Position numbers and translations under genes: made by a program
Notes under the pieces: model-generated
What the model was told of the DNA's origin: nothing
What the model saw: the letters and a program-made list of their open reading frames with translations, nothing else
Databases searched by the model: none
In this document: positions 1 to 8,658 of the stretch, piece after piece
Position numbering within the stretch: position 1 is the stretch's first letter
Layout of the letters: every line of letters starts with the position of its first letter
DNA from: Bacillota bacterium
GTDB lineage: Bacteria; Bacillota; Clostridia; Christensenellales; Aristaeellaceae
NCBI GenBank assembly: GCA_023413135.1
Contig: JAEZQK010000041.1
Location: forward strand, 1 to 64,000
Reading direction: 5' to 3'
DNA: 64,000 bases

Positions 1-174
1 CTCTGCTATACCTGGCAATCCGCTCTTAACCATAATTGATGCCGCTCTTCCTAAACTTATTTCCTTTGTTTTTCAATGTTAATTCTACACTCTTCCCACT
101 GTGGAACTTACTTTGGGAATTTACGGCCTGGACAAATTTTAGCTTCTCCGGCCACGCCTAATCGAACGGAATAT

Positions 175-203
175 TTGATATCTTCGTGCGATTTGTATAT
201 AAT
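175..203 (+). promoter_or_regulatory. sigma-A promoter of the toxin-antitoxin pair
   Basis: TTGATA at 175-180 and TATAAT at 198-203 are separated by 17 bp, a near-consensus sigma-A promoter about 43 bp upstream of the antitoxin ATG. It fits short-leader expression of the two-gene operon. Nothing further is recognisable in bases 1-174. Confidence 0.7.
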
Positions 204-245
204 AAAAGTGCGGAATGGATTTTTTCATTATCAGGAGGAAGCAAT

Positions 246-464
246 ATGCAAATCACCGCTACTGAATTCAAGACCAATATAGGCAAATATCTGTCTATGG
301 CCAGTCATCACGATATTTACATTACAAAGAACGGAAAAATGATCGCGAAGCTTACGAATCCATCGCCGGATCGTGTCGCTATGCTTAACAGCCTTGTCGG
401 CATTGCCAAGGACAGCCCGCTGTCGACAGAAGAAATCAAGAAGGAGCGGCTTAAAAACGTATGA
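246..464 (+). CDS. Phd/YefM-like antitoxin
   Basis: This 72-residue protein is the likely antitoxin of a type II toxin-antitoxin pair. The N-terminus (MQITATEFKTNIGKYL) and the following ITKNGKMIAKLTNP segment match the Phd/YefM fold, in which the N-terminal part dimerises and binds operator DNA while the C-terminal tail wraps the toxin. The ATG at 246 is chosen because AGGAGG lies at 233-238 with suitable spacing; an in-frame upstream ATG at 186 would lie inside the promoter. The stop overlaps the toxin start (ATGA), indicating translational coupling. Autorepression at the promoter at 175-203 is typical of the family but is inferred here. Confidence 0.85.
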   Translation: MQITATEFKTNIGKYLSMASHHDIYITKNGKMIAKLTNPSPDRVAMLNSLVGIAKDSPLSTEEIKKERLKNV

Positions 465-868
465 GGATCATGATCGATACCAACGTGGTGCTGGATGTAT
501 TCCTCAAGCGCGAACCGTTCTTTCAAGCATCCTATGAGGTGATGAAGCAATCTGCACTGCAAATCCATGAAGGCTTTATCTCCGCTGCGGCCGCCACAGA
601 TATTTATTATATGCTGCGCCGGAGCCTCAGGGATGATGCCAAGGCAAAAGAAAGCATGGAGAAGCTGCTTGCGCTTGTAGGCATTGCAGATGCGCTGGGT
701 GAGGACGTGCATGCTGCGATGGCTTCCAACATGGTGGATTTCGAGGATGCGCTTGTGGCCGCTATCGCGCAAAGATGTCAACTGGATCGCATTCTCACAC
801 GAAACACGAAGGATTATGCCCAGTCACCTGTGAAAGCCGTAACCCCTGAAGATTTTCTCAAGGGATAG
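461..868 (+). CDS. PIN-domain toxin (VapC-like ribonuclease)
   Basis: A 135-residue PIN-domain protein. The start MRIMIDTNVVLDVFLKREPF carries the first catalytic Asp of the PIN fold, and the later VDFEDALVAAIAQ carries the C-terminal acidic cluster that holds the metal ion. PIN toxins of this size cleave tRNA or rRNA when freed from their antitoxin; the target here cannot be read from the sequence. It overlaps the antitoxin by four bases. The acidic residues appear intact, so the toxin is probably functional. A PIN-domain RNase outside a TA system is less likely given the adjacent Phd-like gene. Confidence 0.88.
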   Translation: MRIMIDTNVVLDVFLKREPFFQASYEVMKQSALQIHEGFISAAAATDIYYMLRRSLRDDAKAKESMEKLLALVGIADALGEDVHAAMASNMVDFEDALVAAIAQRCQLDRILTRNTKDYAQSPVKAVTPEDFLKG

Positions 869-922
869 CCGGCAGAGCCATTTTTGACGATTGCTTGATT
901 TCAGTAGGGCTGCCCACCCAAC

Positions 923-2113
923 TCATTTATCTGACAGGGAACCGGAGGATGGAGCTCCACGAATCACTTCCAAACACATGCGCCCATTGTGATAGGGGCA
1001 TTTCCAGGGTTCCACGATGGGCCTTGTGATGGGCCGGTCATTTTCATCCAGCGACCAGAACCATTCGCTTTGTTGGCGCTTGTCCACAAAACAGTCCTGG
1101 ATATACCGCCAGATGACTTCGGCGGCTGCCAGGTATTCCGGGCGGTCTTCCCGGCGGGCGGCGTGCAGAAAGCCTGCGACGGCCTCCGCCTGCACCCACC
1201 AGACGCGGGTCTTGTCGGTTTTGCCCCGGTCACACTCGTTGTAGAGGCATCTTACGTCAAAAGCGTCATCATACACATGCCGCACCATATCTCGGAGGAT
1301 GGGCGCAGCCCTTTTCGTCAGGGCATCGTCGCCCAAAACAGAGAGCGCCCGCTCCATCAGCCAGGATGCCTCGATGTCGTGGCCGAAGGAATGCAGGTCC
1401 AGGATAGAATTCATCCGGCCGTCAAAGAAAACCTCCAGCCTCTTTTTTTCAGGATTGTACACCTTGTACAGCAGCGTTTCCAGGATGAAGCGCAACCTTT
1501 TTAGAACGCGCTCATTCCCGGTGACAGCCGCAAATTCCGTATAGGCCTCCAGCAGGTGGAGGAGCGTGTTCATGGTTCTTTTCGCCATGATACCGTTTTC
1601 CGACAGCTTGTCGTTATCGATCAAGCGGAAGCTTTCATCAAACGCCTCCAGATACCCCACATCATCGGCACATTTTGTTTCGATCAGGTCAAACAGCTTA
1701 TCACAAAGGGACAAGGCAGTCTCGTTGCGGCTCACCGCGTAGTAGGCGGACAGCGCGTACACCCCGAAAGCCTGGTTGTAGGTGTGCTTGGTGCGGTCGG
1801 CCGCCGTGCCATCCGCATTCAGGGCCCAGTACAGGCCGCCGTGCCTGTCATCCCAGAATCGCCTGAGCATGTCATAGGCATGATCCGCATAGGGCCGCAA
1901 GGATGCATCCCCCAGCGTTTTTTCGCAAGCGGAAAAGAACCACAGGATGCGGCTATTCAATATGCATCCCTTCACGCTATTGGGATGGCGGTTCTGGTCA
2001 TAATCCACCAGGCCCACATACCCGCCATGGGCATCGTCCTTCAGCCCCATCCAAAAGGGCAGGATCACCTGCTGAAGATGATGATCGAATTCTTCCCGGC
2101 GCATACTTTTCAC
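923..2113 (-). CDS. cellobiose 2-epimerase (AGE family)
   Basis: A 396-residue (alpha/alpha)6-barrel protein of the N-acylglucosamine/cellobiose 2-epimerase family, of normal length. HSFGHDIEASWLMERA supplies catalytic His and Glu positions of the family, and WVQAEAVAGF and EPWKCPYHNGRMCLE are typical of cellobiose 2-epimerases, which interconvert a reducing-end glucose and mannose in beta-1,4-disaccharides. Next to a GH130 phosphorylase the expected job is mannobiose to mannosyl-glucose. The GTG start overlaps the GH130 stop (GTGA); an ATG at 2104 is an alternative. There is no signal peptide, so it acts in the cytoplasm. A GlcNAc 2-epimerase role is less likely in this context. Confidence 0.9.
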   Translation of the reverse strand: MKSMRREEFDHHLQQVILPFWMGLKDDAHGGYVGLVDYDQNRHPNSVKGCILNSRILWFFSACEKTLGDASLRPYADHAYDMLRRFWDDRHGGLYWALNADGTAADRTKHTYNQAFGVYALSAYYAVSRNETALSLCDKLFDLIETKCADDVGYLEAFDESFRLIDNDKLSENGIMAKRTMNTLLHLLEAYTEFAAVTGNERVLKRLRFILETLLYKVYNPEKKRLEVFFDGRMNSILDLHSFGHDIEASWLMERALSVLGDDALTKRAAPILRDMVRHVYDDAFDVRCLYNECDRGKTDKTRVWWVQAEAVAGFLHAARREDRPEYLAAAEVIWRYIQDCFVDKRQQSEWFWSLDENDRPITRPIVEPWKCPYHNGRMCLEVIRGAPSSGSLSDK

Positions 2114-3135
2114 CTGATGCCTATCTCCGTATCCTCCGGGGTCAACACGCTGTGCTCCTTAATGTAGGCCACCACTTCATCCACTTGTGTAAAGGCCAAA
2201 CCCACATATGTATCCGCCGCACCGTAATAGATAGCGATGCGCCCGGTATCAGCATCCTGGAGCGTGGCACAGGGGAAGCACACGTTGGGCACAAAGCCCC
2301 GTTCCTCGTAGGGTTCTTCCGGCGTCAAGAGAAAATTCCGGCAGCGGTACTTGACGCGGCTGGGCTCATCAATATCCAAAATCGCCCCGCCGATGGAGTA
2401 CACAAACCCGTTGCAGGTGCCGGCCACACCATGGTAGAACATAAGCCAGCCTTCGCTCGTCTCAATAGGCGCGGCACCGCCGCCTATTTTAACGCTTTCC
2501 CACCAGGCGCTGCCCCGGCCCATCACATGGCGGTGGCGTCCCCAATAGGTAAGGTCCGGGCTTTCGGAGAGGAAGATATCGCCAAAGGGCGTGTGCCCGC
2601 TGTCCGAGGGGCGGGACAAAAGCTTATACATGCCGCCGATCTTTCTGGGAAAGAGCACGGCGTTGCGGTTATAAGGGATAAACGGATTTTCCAGGCGTAC
2701 AAAAGTTTTGAAATCCCGGGTTTTTGCCATGCCGATGGACGCGCCAAAAAAATCGGTGCACCAGAGGATGAAATAATCGTCCTCCACTTTGATCAGGCGC
2801 GGATCATAAGCATAGCGGGGCATAAAGGGCTCGCCCGTCCCGTTCACAAAGGCGATCTTTTTGCTGTCGATATCCCAATGGATCCCGTTAACGCTCCGGC
2901 CAATATAGATATGGGGAACGCCGTCCACCTGCTCGCCCCGAAGCACCGCCACGAAGCCCTCTTCAAAAGGAGCCACGGCACTATTGAAGATGCGGGCCAC
3001 GCCCTTTGCCGGATTTCGCCCGATGACGGGATTCAAACTATACCGCCACACCGGGGCATCATGACAGTCGTTTCCCCGGTCCTGCCAGGGCATATGGGGC
3101 AGGCTTCCCCCCGTGAGTATGTCTACCTTTGGCAT
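2110..3135 (-). CDS. GH130 mannoside phosphorylase
   Basis: A 341-residue five-bladed beta-propeller protein of family GH130. YDPRL, LSRPSDSGHTPFGDIFLSES and KIGGGAAPI are family hallmarks; the Arg/Ser-rich segment lies at the phosphate-binding site. GH130 enzymes phosphorolyse beta-1,4-mannosyl-glucose or mannooligosaccharides to mannose 1-phosphate, saving one ATP. The ATG at 3135 is used because AAAGGAG lies 8 bases upstream; the ATG at 3159 overlaps the end of the lacI-like gene and has no ribosome binding site. The gene is coupled to the epimerase downstream. Whether the preferred acceptor is glucose or a mannooligosaccharide cannot be decided by eye. Confidence 0.92.
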   Translation of the reverse strand: MPKVDILTGGSLPHMPWQDRGNDCHDAPVWRYSLNPVIGRNPAKGVARIFNSAVAPFEEGFVAVLRGEQVDGVPHIYIGRSVNGIHWDIDSKKIAFVNGTGEPFMPRYAYDPRLIKVEDDYFILWCTDFFGASIGMAKTRDFKTFVRLENPFIPYNRNAVLFPRKIGGMYKLLSRPSDSGHTPFGDIFLSESPDLTYWGRHRHVMGRGSAWWESVKIGGGAAPIETSEGWLMFYHGVAGTCNGFVYSIGGAILDIDEPSRVKYRCRNFLLTPEEPYEERGFVPNVCFPCATLQDADTGRIAIYYGAADTYVGLAFTQVDEVVAYIKEHSVLTPEDTEIGIR

Positions 3136-3151
3136 AGTTCCTGCTCCTTTA

Positions 3152-4183
3152 TCAAGCATTCAACCGTTCCGCATCCAAAGCGCGCAGGTCCCTCACCGAA
3201 TCCCTGAATACCATGCGCCCGCTGATCACGATGCGCCCGGTATGCCCGCTTTGCCCGTGCAGCTTTTTGGCAAGCGCCTTTACCGCCGCCTTTGCCATGC
3301 CGTCCTGATCCACCTGGAAGGTGGTCAATGCCGGATTGCAAAGCCTGGCAAACAGGAAGTCGTCAAAGCCCACGATGGATACATCCTCCGGCATCTTATA
3401 GCCCGCGCGCTTTAACTGCCCCATCAAAAGATGGGCCATCTCATCGCAGTTGCAAACAAAGGCCGTGGGCATTTTAGCAGGCAGCGTAACTTCCTTCAGC
3501 AAACCGTTCTCACCCCTGTCGGGCAAAATCCACTCCGGTCGAAGCGGAATGTTGTTTTGCAGAAGGGATTTGTAGTAGCCAAGGTACCGGTCGAGTATGC
3601 TGCTGGTGGCATAAATGTCCCCCACAAAGCCGATATCCCGATGGCCCATCTTCACCAAGTGGTTGGTCAAAAGATAGGTGCCGTATACGCTGTCGCTGAC
3701 CACAGAGGTAACATCCGCGTGCTCGGTATAAAAATCCAGGAACACGCAGGGTAAACGGGTGTTCAGCAGCGCCTTCATGTATTCCGCGCTCACCTGGCCC
3801 ATAACGATCAACGCATCCACCTTGCCGGAGCGGATCATCACCGGCAATTTGCACTCCTGCTCGTCGGGGGCATACAAAATTTCCAATATGCCGTAGCAGG
3901 AAACCTCGGAAAGGTGCTGGACCAGTTTTTTATATAAGGCGGCATAGAAAGAACTGTCGCTGAAAAAACGGTCCGCCACCAGGATGCCCACGTCCTGCCC
4001 GTCGCTCTCCGGGGGGTGCTTGGCAGATGATGTATATTGATAGCCCATCTCCCGGGCTTTTTCTATAATCTGGGCGCGCACAAAATCGCTTACGCCATCC
4101 TTGCCACCCAGCGCCTTGGATACCGTAACGGTGCTCACGCCCATGGCCTTGCCGATCTGCCGCATGGTTACCTGCTTGCTCAA
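3152..4183 (-). CDS. LacI-family regulator of the mannan locus
   Basis: A 343-residue LacI/GalR repressor. Residues 6-50 form the helix-turn-helix and hinge (MRQIGKAMGVSTVTVSKAL), followed by a periplasmic-binding-protein-like effector domain (VGILVADRFF, DALIVMG, GHRDIGFVGD, FVCNCDEMAHLLMGQL). It sits between the secreted mannanase and the intracellular enzymes, so it probably senses an imported manno-oligosaccharide and controls the locus. It has its own promoter, whose -35 box is overlapped by a palindrome, pointing to autoregulation. The start follows a GGGAGGG-type ribosome binding site. The effector is inferred from context only. Confidence 0.92.
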   Translation of the reverse strand: MSKQVTMRQIGKAMGVSTVTVSKALGGKDGVSDFVRAQIIEKAREMGYQYTSSAKHPPESDGQDVGILVADRFFSDSSFYAALYKKLVQHLSEVSCYGILEILYAPDEQECKLPVMIRSGKVDALIVMGQVSAEYMKALLNTRLPCVFLDFYTEHADVTSVVSDSVYGTYLLTNHLVKMGHRDIGFVGDIYATSSILDRYLGYYKSLLQNNIPLRPEWILPDRGENGLLKEVTLPAKMPTAFVCNCDEMAHLLMGQLKRAGYKMPEDVSIVGFDDFLFARLCNPALTTFQVDQDGMAKAAVKALAKKLHGQSGHTGRIVISGRMVFRDSVRDLRALDAERLNA

Positions 4184-4216
4184 GTGTATGCCCTCCCGTG
4201 GAATGTGTTGATTTGT

Positions 4217-4256
4217 AGCATATCACCGATTGCAGACTTTGTAAAGTAATTTACTT
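4217..4256 (-). promoter_or_regulatory. promoter and operator of the LacI-family gene
   Basis: On the minus strand, TTTACA (4240-4245) and TATGCT (4217-4222) are 17 bp apart. The perfect palindrome AAGTAAATTACTT (4244-4256) overlaps the -35 box and is a good candidate operator. It lies between the mannanase stop codon and the regulator start, so the regulator and catabolic genes can be transcribed separately from the upstream transport genes. Confidence 0.65.
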
Positions 4257-4267
4257 AACAACATGAC

Positions 4268-6853
4268 TTACTTTTTTACCGTAAGACTCCCCTTGCTTTC
4301 AAACACAGTTCCGTCGGAAAAGCGGCAGAAGAACACCGTGTCGTAAAAGGAGTTTTTGAGATGCGATATGTCCACCGGCCCTTCGTAGTAACCGCTTGCT
4401 GAGAGGGCAAGAGGGACGTCAACCTCCGTTTTCAAAACGGTGTAGCGTATCTCCTCCATCGCCCTGCCGTAAGGCTTTACATCCGCCTGGAAGGTGAAAT
4501 TCTCCTTGGCCAGCAGCTTGTTGGTGGCGGGATAGACGATGGAAACGAAGGGTTCCTTTTCAAGTACGGCCACGTTACCATGGGAATAGATATCCCCGGT
4601 ACGGTCAGCGAAAATCACCCGGTCATCGTTGTAAAAGGTGATGAAGTTGTCTGCCATCTCATGGCTGGTCCTGTCACCGGGGCGCACATAAGGCACCCAG
4701 AACTGGCCGTCGTTGAAGTTGGCCCATACCAGGAAGTAGCTGACACGGCCGGCTTTAGGATCGGCTGACAATGTATCCAGGATATCCGTATACCAGGTAA
4801 GGCTGCCTTGGTTGCCCTGGGGCGCCAAACCCTCATAGCCCTTTGCCAATTGGCGCACGCCGGTTTCGCACACGGCGGATACCTTGCCCCTCGCCGCCGC
4901 CAGGTCGGACACGATGATGCAGCTTTGCTTCAATTGATTCATGAAGCTTTCCGTGCTTTCCCCTGCATCGTCACAGTAGTAGTCAAAGCCCAGCACATCC
5001 ACATAGTTGTCGCCGGGATACCTTTGCAGGTAGGTATTGGCGCTTGTGACAGGCCCATTGGGGGCGTACGCGTACAGAAAGTTGTGCACATCCTTTTTAT
5101 CCCGCAGGTATTCCACAGTGAAGCGGTATAGCTGCTGCGCCTGGGCATCATTTCCGCCGGTGGAACCCCACCAGAACCAGCCGCCGTTCCCCTCGTGGTA
5201 GGGCCGCAGCAGGATGGGGATCAGCATGCCGTCCTCCGCCACGCAATCCTTGGCGAAGGCTGCGACGGTATCAAGATAATCCAGCAGCTTTTGATGCGCT
5301 TCCCCGCCGGGGAGCACCGCACGGATAGCCCCTGCCGTCACATCGCGGAATATGCCGCCTGTGACAAAATTGGGCATGTGCATGCTCAGGGTGAGGATCG
5401 CCCCCGCCTTGTATGCTGCTTTGGCGATCAAAACGCTTTGATCCAAGGTACCCTCGCCGCCAAAGAGCGACAGCCCATCCAGCCCCACAATGCCGGGATG
5501 CGCGCCCACTGCGTTTTTCACATCGGATTCGGAACCGTCGGTTTTCGAAATGCTCACGCCATGGTGCATAGCATTTTGATGGCCAAAGAGGATATAATCC
5601 CTCCCCACATCCCGCAGGTACACAAACAGCGATTTTGTTTCAGGAGTGGCGTTTTCATCCACCAGCGGGATGGGCGCGGAGGTATCGAAGACCGCACTTT
5701 GAGGCGGCCTAAAGCTTATGGGCTTTACGGTGACGTTCACGCCCATGTAATCGCCCTGCCTGCGGGCTGACAACAACACGTTATCCATCCATATGTCCCC
5801 TTCGTAGGCGGTGGAGGAACCGGCAATGCCCACCGTAAGGCTCTCAAGGGTCAGGTCGGACACGAAGCCGATCTCATAAAGCAGCGTGGCAGTGCCGTCC
5901 CCATTTTCGGTGGTCTTTGCGGGATAATCGTTACCCAGCGCCTTGTAGCTGCCGCCTAACATGATGGCAGTGGGCTGTACCCTAAAATCTCCGCCGCCCA
6001 GGCGGTACGATTCGCTGTTAACGGTCAGTTCCACTAAGAACAGGCCGTACCCTTTCAAATTCAAGCCTTGCATGGGCACGTTCAGCTTGATTTCGGACCA
6101 GTCGCGGCTTTTGTCAAAGTGTAATCCGTTCATCTTCAAAGCCTTGTGTTGTGGATCATAGGATATTTGATCCAGCGTAAAGCCGCTGGGATATTCCCAG
6201 GAACCTTCCACGCCCCATTCCCCCAAGCCGATTCCCGCATCCTCAAAATCCCAGAACCTCGGTTCCACCGGTGGGACTTCCTCCGCAATTTCCGGGATGG
6301 CCGTCAAGGTGATATTCTCAAAGTAGATGTCTCCGTTAAAATCCGTGGCTGCCCCCGCTGCCACCAAAATAAGCTGGCTGTGGATGGCCGCGCCGGGCAG
6401 CTTTTGCGTTACATGAGCAAAGGTACCACCCGATTGCATGGGGATCTCCGTAATCTCACCGTCCGGCACCTGATACCAGGAGGGCGTGTTCAGGCACGTC
6501 TGCATCTTCACGCTGCCGGCCGCACCCGTACCCTCCCTGGGCACAAAATACACGTCGTAGGAGATGCTCTCCATCTTGTGAAAGGCGGTGGAGCCTATTG
6601 TCTTGATGATAGCGGCGTCGCACCACCAGCTTTCCTTGTCAAAGGCGGCGGCAAGGCACAGCGCCTGATTCCCCGTCACAGGGTTCACAGCAGCCTGCAC
6701 GGCGGTGTCCTTTGCGGCCTTGCCATATTCCGCCGTCACATCCCGCCACTTGTCCGGGGAAACCGTCCCGGCCCGCATTGCAAGGGCGGAAAAGCCTGGC
6801 ATGATCATGAGCAAGGCAAGCAGGCAACAGGCGATCCGTCTGATCAGCTTCAT
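4268..6853 (-). CDS. secreted GH26 beta-mannanase with two CBM-like modules
   Basis: An 861-residue extracellular enzyme. Residues 1-25 form a signal peptide (hydrophobic core, ALA-type cleavage site). Two beta-sandwich modules follow, about 30-187 and 198-365, resembling mannan-binding CBMs (CBM23/27-like). The GH26 catalytic domain spans about 385-760: RPYHEGNGGWFWWG holds the acid/base Glu554 and CETGVR the nucleophile Glu663. A small C-terminal beta domain ends the protein. It has no visible dockerin or sortase motif, so it is probably released or held through its binding modules. It should cut beta-1,4-mannan into oligosaccharides for the adjacent transporter. The CBM family assignment is tentative. 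Confidence 0.92.
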   Translation of the reverse strand: MKLIRRIACCLLALLMIMPGFSALAMRAGTVSPDKWRDVTAEYGKAAKDTAVQAAVNPVTGNQALCLAAAFDKESWWCDAAIIKTIGSTAFHKMESISYDVYFVPREGTGAAGSVKMQTCLNTPSWYQVPDGEITEIPMQSGGTFAHVTQKLPGAAIHSQLILVAAGAATDFNGDIYFENITLTAIPEIAEEVPPVEPRFWDFEDAGIGLGEWGVEGSWEYPSGFTLDQISYDPQHKALKMNGLHFDKSRDWSEIKLNVPMQGLNLKGYGLFLVELTVNSESYRLGGGDFRVQPTAIMLGGSYKALGNDYPAKTTENGDGTATLLYEIGFVSDLTLESLTVGIAGSSTAYEGDIWMDNVLLSARRQGDYMGVNVTVKPISFRPPQSAVFDTSAPIPLVDENATPETKSLFVYLRDVGRDYILFGHQNAMHHGVSISKTDGSESDVKNAVGAHPGIVGLDGLSLFGGEGTLDQSVLIAKAAYKAGAILTLSMHMPNFVTGGIFRDVTAGAIRAVLPGGEAHQKLLDYLDTVAAFAKDCVAEDGMLIPILLRPYHEGNGGWFWWGSTGGNDAQAQQLYRFTVEYLRDKKDVHNFLYAYAPNGPVTSANTYLQRYPGDNYVDVLGFDYYCDDAGESTESFMNQLKQSCIIVSDLAAARGKVSAVCETGVRQLAKGYEGLAPQGNQGSLTWYTDILDTLSADPKAGRVSYFLVWANFNDGQFWVPYVRPGDRTSHEMADNFITFYNDDRVIFADRTGDIYSHGNVAVLEKEPFVSIVYPATNKLLAKENFTFQADVKPYGRAMEEIRYTVLKTEVDVPLALSASGYYEGPVDISHLKNSFYDTVFFCRFSDGTVFESKGSLTVKK

Positions 6854-6869
6854 GGAAAGGCCTCCTTTT

Positions 6870-8369
6870 TTATCCCTTCACGCCGCCCAGGGTAAGCCCG
6901 TGGATGAAGAACCGCTGCAGGAAGGGGTACACCATCAAAATGGGCACGGTGGCCACCATGGTCATGGCCGCCCGGGTGGCCTGGGGCGTCACCGTCTTGG
7001 TGCCCGCGCCCATGGCGCCGGCCATGTAAGCTGCCGTCTCACTCTTGGCCTGCTGCGTGGACTGCAAAACCTTTTGCAGCTCAAACTGCAGCGTGGACAG
7101 TGACTGGATGGAGCGGTTGTACAAATTCACATCAAACCAACTGTTCCACTGGCCCACGGCCACAAACAAAACGATGGTGGCGATCACCGGCAGCGACAGG
7201 GGGAATACGATGCCAAAGAGGATCCTATATTCGCTGGCCCCGTCGATGCGGGCCGACTCGATCAGGGAATCGGGGATGGAGGAGGTGATGAAGGAGCGGA
7301 TGATCATGATGTTCCAGGCGGACACCAGCCCCGGCACGATGTATACCCAGAATGTTCCCACTAGTCCCAGGGAGCGCATGAGCAGGTAATAAGGGATCAG
7401 GCCTCCGCCAAAGTACATGGTCATAACCAGGATGCGGCCGATGAGGAGCCTGAGCACATATTCCCTGCGGCTGAGTGCGTAGGACACGCACAGGCAGGAA
7501 AGCAGGCATGTCACCGCGCCCACCGCCGTTCGCAGGACGGAGATGACCGTCGCCTGGATGATGGTGGCATCCTTAAATATTTTTTCATAATTGTAGGTGG
7601 TGAATATCCGGGGCAAAAGCGTGATGCCACCGGCCACGGAATCCTGGGCATCGTTGAAGGAAAGGGCAACGGTGTTCAGAAAGGGATACACCGTGACGAT
7701 CACCAAAAAGGTCAAACAGATGAACACTGCCCCGTCAAAGGTGAAGGTTAAAAAGGAGGGCGGGTTGAGCATGTCCCGCTCCTGCCGTTTGCGGCGGGGC
7801 CAGTCTTCAAACGACTGCCAAACCAGCATGACCGCCGCCAGCACGGGCAGGGAGGCCTGAACGTAGGATATGGGCAGCGCGTGGATGGTGGCTGTATACC
7901 CAAAGCCCAATATCCCGGAGCACATACCAAAGAGCGCGGCCACAAAAGCCGGGCATTTTTTGATGATGGCCAGCAGCGCCGTCAGAAACAGGCATACGAT
8001 ACCCAGGATGAAGGGTACGTCGCCGCGGCTGACCACTGCCTGGGTGCGTTCCGCGTAGATTTTTTTGTCGCCGGGCTTGGGGGTGGGCGTAGGGGTGAAC
8101 ATTTCATTCTTCGTATCCACCGTCACGCCAAAGGCGTTTTCCATGCCGGTAAATACCCGGCCCCGCACCACCTGCTCGTGCTCCGGCAGAAACAGGGGCG
8201 CTTCCACACCCTCCCACAGCGTCATTTGAACCGCCGGCTTGGGCGTGACGCCGGGGGAATAGATATACCGGTTGCGGATGTAGTAGTCATCCGTATATCC
8301 GCCATAGGGAAGGAACAAAAGCGCGAAGGACACCGCGCACAGGAGGACCGCAACGATACGTCTGGTCAT
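6870..8369 (-). CDS. sugar ABC permease, LplC type, N-terminally extended
   Basis: A 499-residue inner-membrane permease. The C-terminal 290 or so residues are a typical LplC/YtcP permease with six membrane segments and the ATPase-contacting EAA loop (SLIESARIDGASEYRILF), ending FIHGLTLGGVKG. Ahead of it are about 200 extra residues: one membrane segment, a roughly 80-residue polar extracytoplasmic stretch containing TPTPTPKP, and three more hydrophobic segments. The ATG at 8369 is chosen for its GGGGAGGAAG ribosome binding site; an upstream in-frame ATG falls in the neighbouring repeat. It pairs with the permease at 8659-10188. No ATPase gene is nearby, so a shared MsmX-like ATPase is presumed. 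Confidence 0.88.
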   Translation of the reverse strand: MTRRIVAVLLCAVSFALLFLPYGGYTDDYYIRNRYIYSPGVTPKPAVQMTLWEGVEAPLFLPEHEQVVRGRVFTGMENAFGVTVDTKNEMFTPTPTPKPGDKKIYAERTQAVVSRGDVPFILGIVCLFLTALLAIIKKCPAFVAALFGMCSGILGFGYTATIHALPISYVQASLPVLAAVMLVWQSFEDWPRRKRQERDMLNPPSFLTFTFDGAVFICLTFLVIVTVYPFLNTVALSFNDAQDSVAGGITLLPRIFTTYNYEKIFKDATIIQATVISVLRTAVGAVTCLLSCLCVSYALSRREYVLRLLIGRILVMTMYFGGGLIPYYLLMRSLGLVGTFWVYIVPGLVSAWNIMIIRSFITSSIPDSLIESARIDGASEYRILFGIVFPLSLPVIATIVLFVAVGQWNSWFDVNLYNRSIQSLSTLQFELQKVLQSTQQAKSETAAYMAGAMGAGTKTVTPQATRAAMTMVATVPILMVYPFLQRFFIHGLTLGGVKG

Positions 8370-8387
8370 TTTATCACTTCCTCCCCT

Positions 8388-8656
8388 AATACCAATGAGA
8401 GACATGAACGCATCCAAAGCCGCGAGAGATTTTCGTTAAGGACAAGGAATCGGAGCGACGCGTAGCAGCGCTACGTGGGGTTCCGTAGCCCGGCTGCCGC
8501 CGGTGGCGGCAATAAGCCGGGCGGAGGAAGCTTGCGAAACTAGCGATGCAAGCGCAGCGCAGCAGCGCGCCGATTGAGCAAGCCGGGCATGAGAATGACG
8601 CAGTCATGCGCGAAAAGATCCGCGGCAACGATGCGTTCATTTTTTGAATTGGTATT
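8388..8656. repeat. 269-bp palindromic intergenic element, family S copy 1
   Basis: The element lies exactly between the stop codon of one permease and the ribosome binding site of the next. Its ends are imperfect inverted repeats: AATACCAAT and ATGAACGCATC at 8388-8414 reappear in reverse complement at 8630-8656. The interior is GC-rich with strong palindromes such as CGTAGCAGCGCTACG and CCGCCGGTGGCGG. A long interior segment resembles 57191-57501 in the opposite orientation. An 84-codon reading frame across it is not supported as a gene. It may be a MITE-like insertion or a structured RNA segment of the operon transcript. Confidence 0.7.
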
Positions 8657-8658
8657 CA

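Noticed and set aside
1903..3207. Long plus-strand frame across the epimerase and GH130 genes
   Set aside because: It is the complement of two well-recognised minus-strand genes in a GC-rich genome; its translation matches no protein family.
8386..8640. 84-codon frame in the intergenic element between the permeases
   Set aside because: It falls within the palindromic element, has no ribosome binding site and resembles no protein. The sequence is better explained as a structured repeat.
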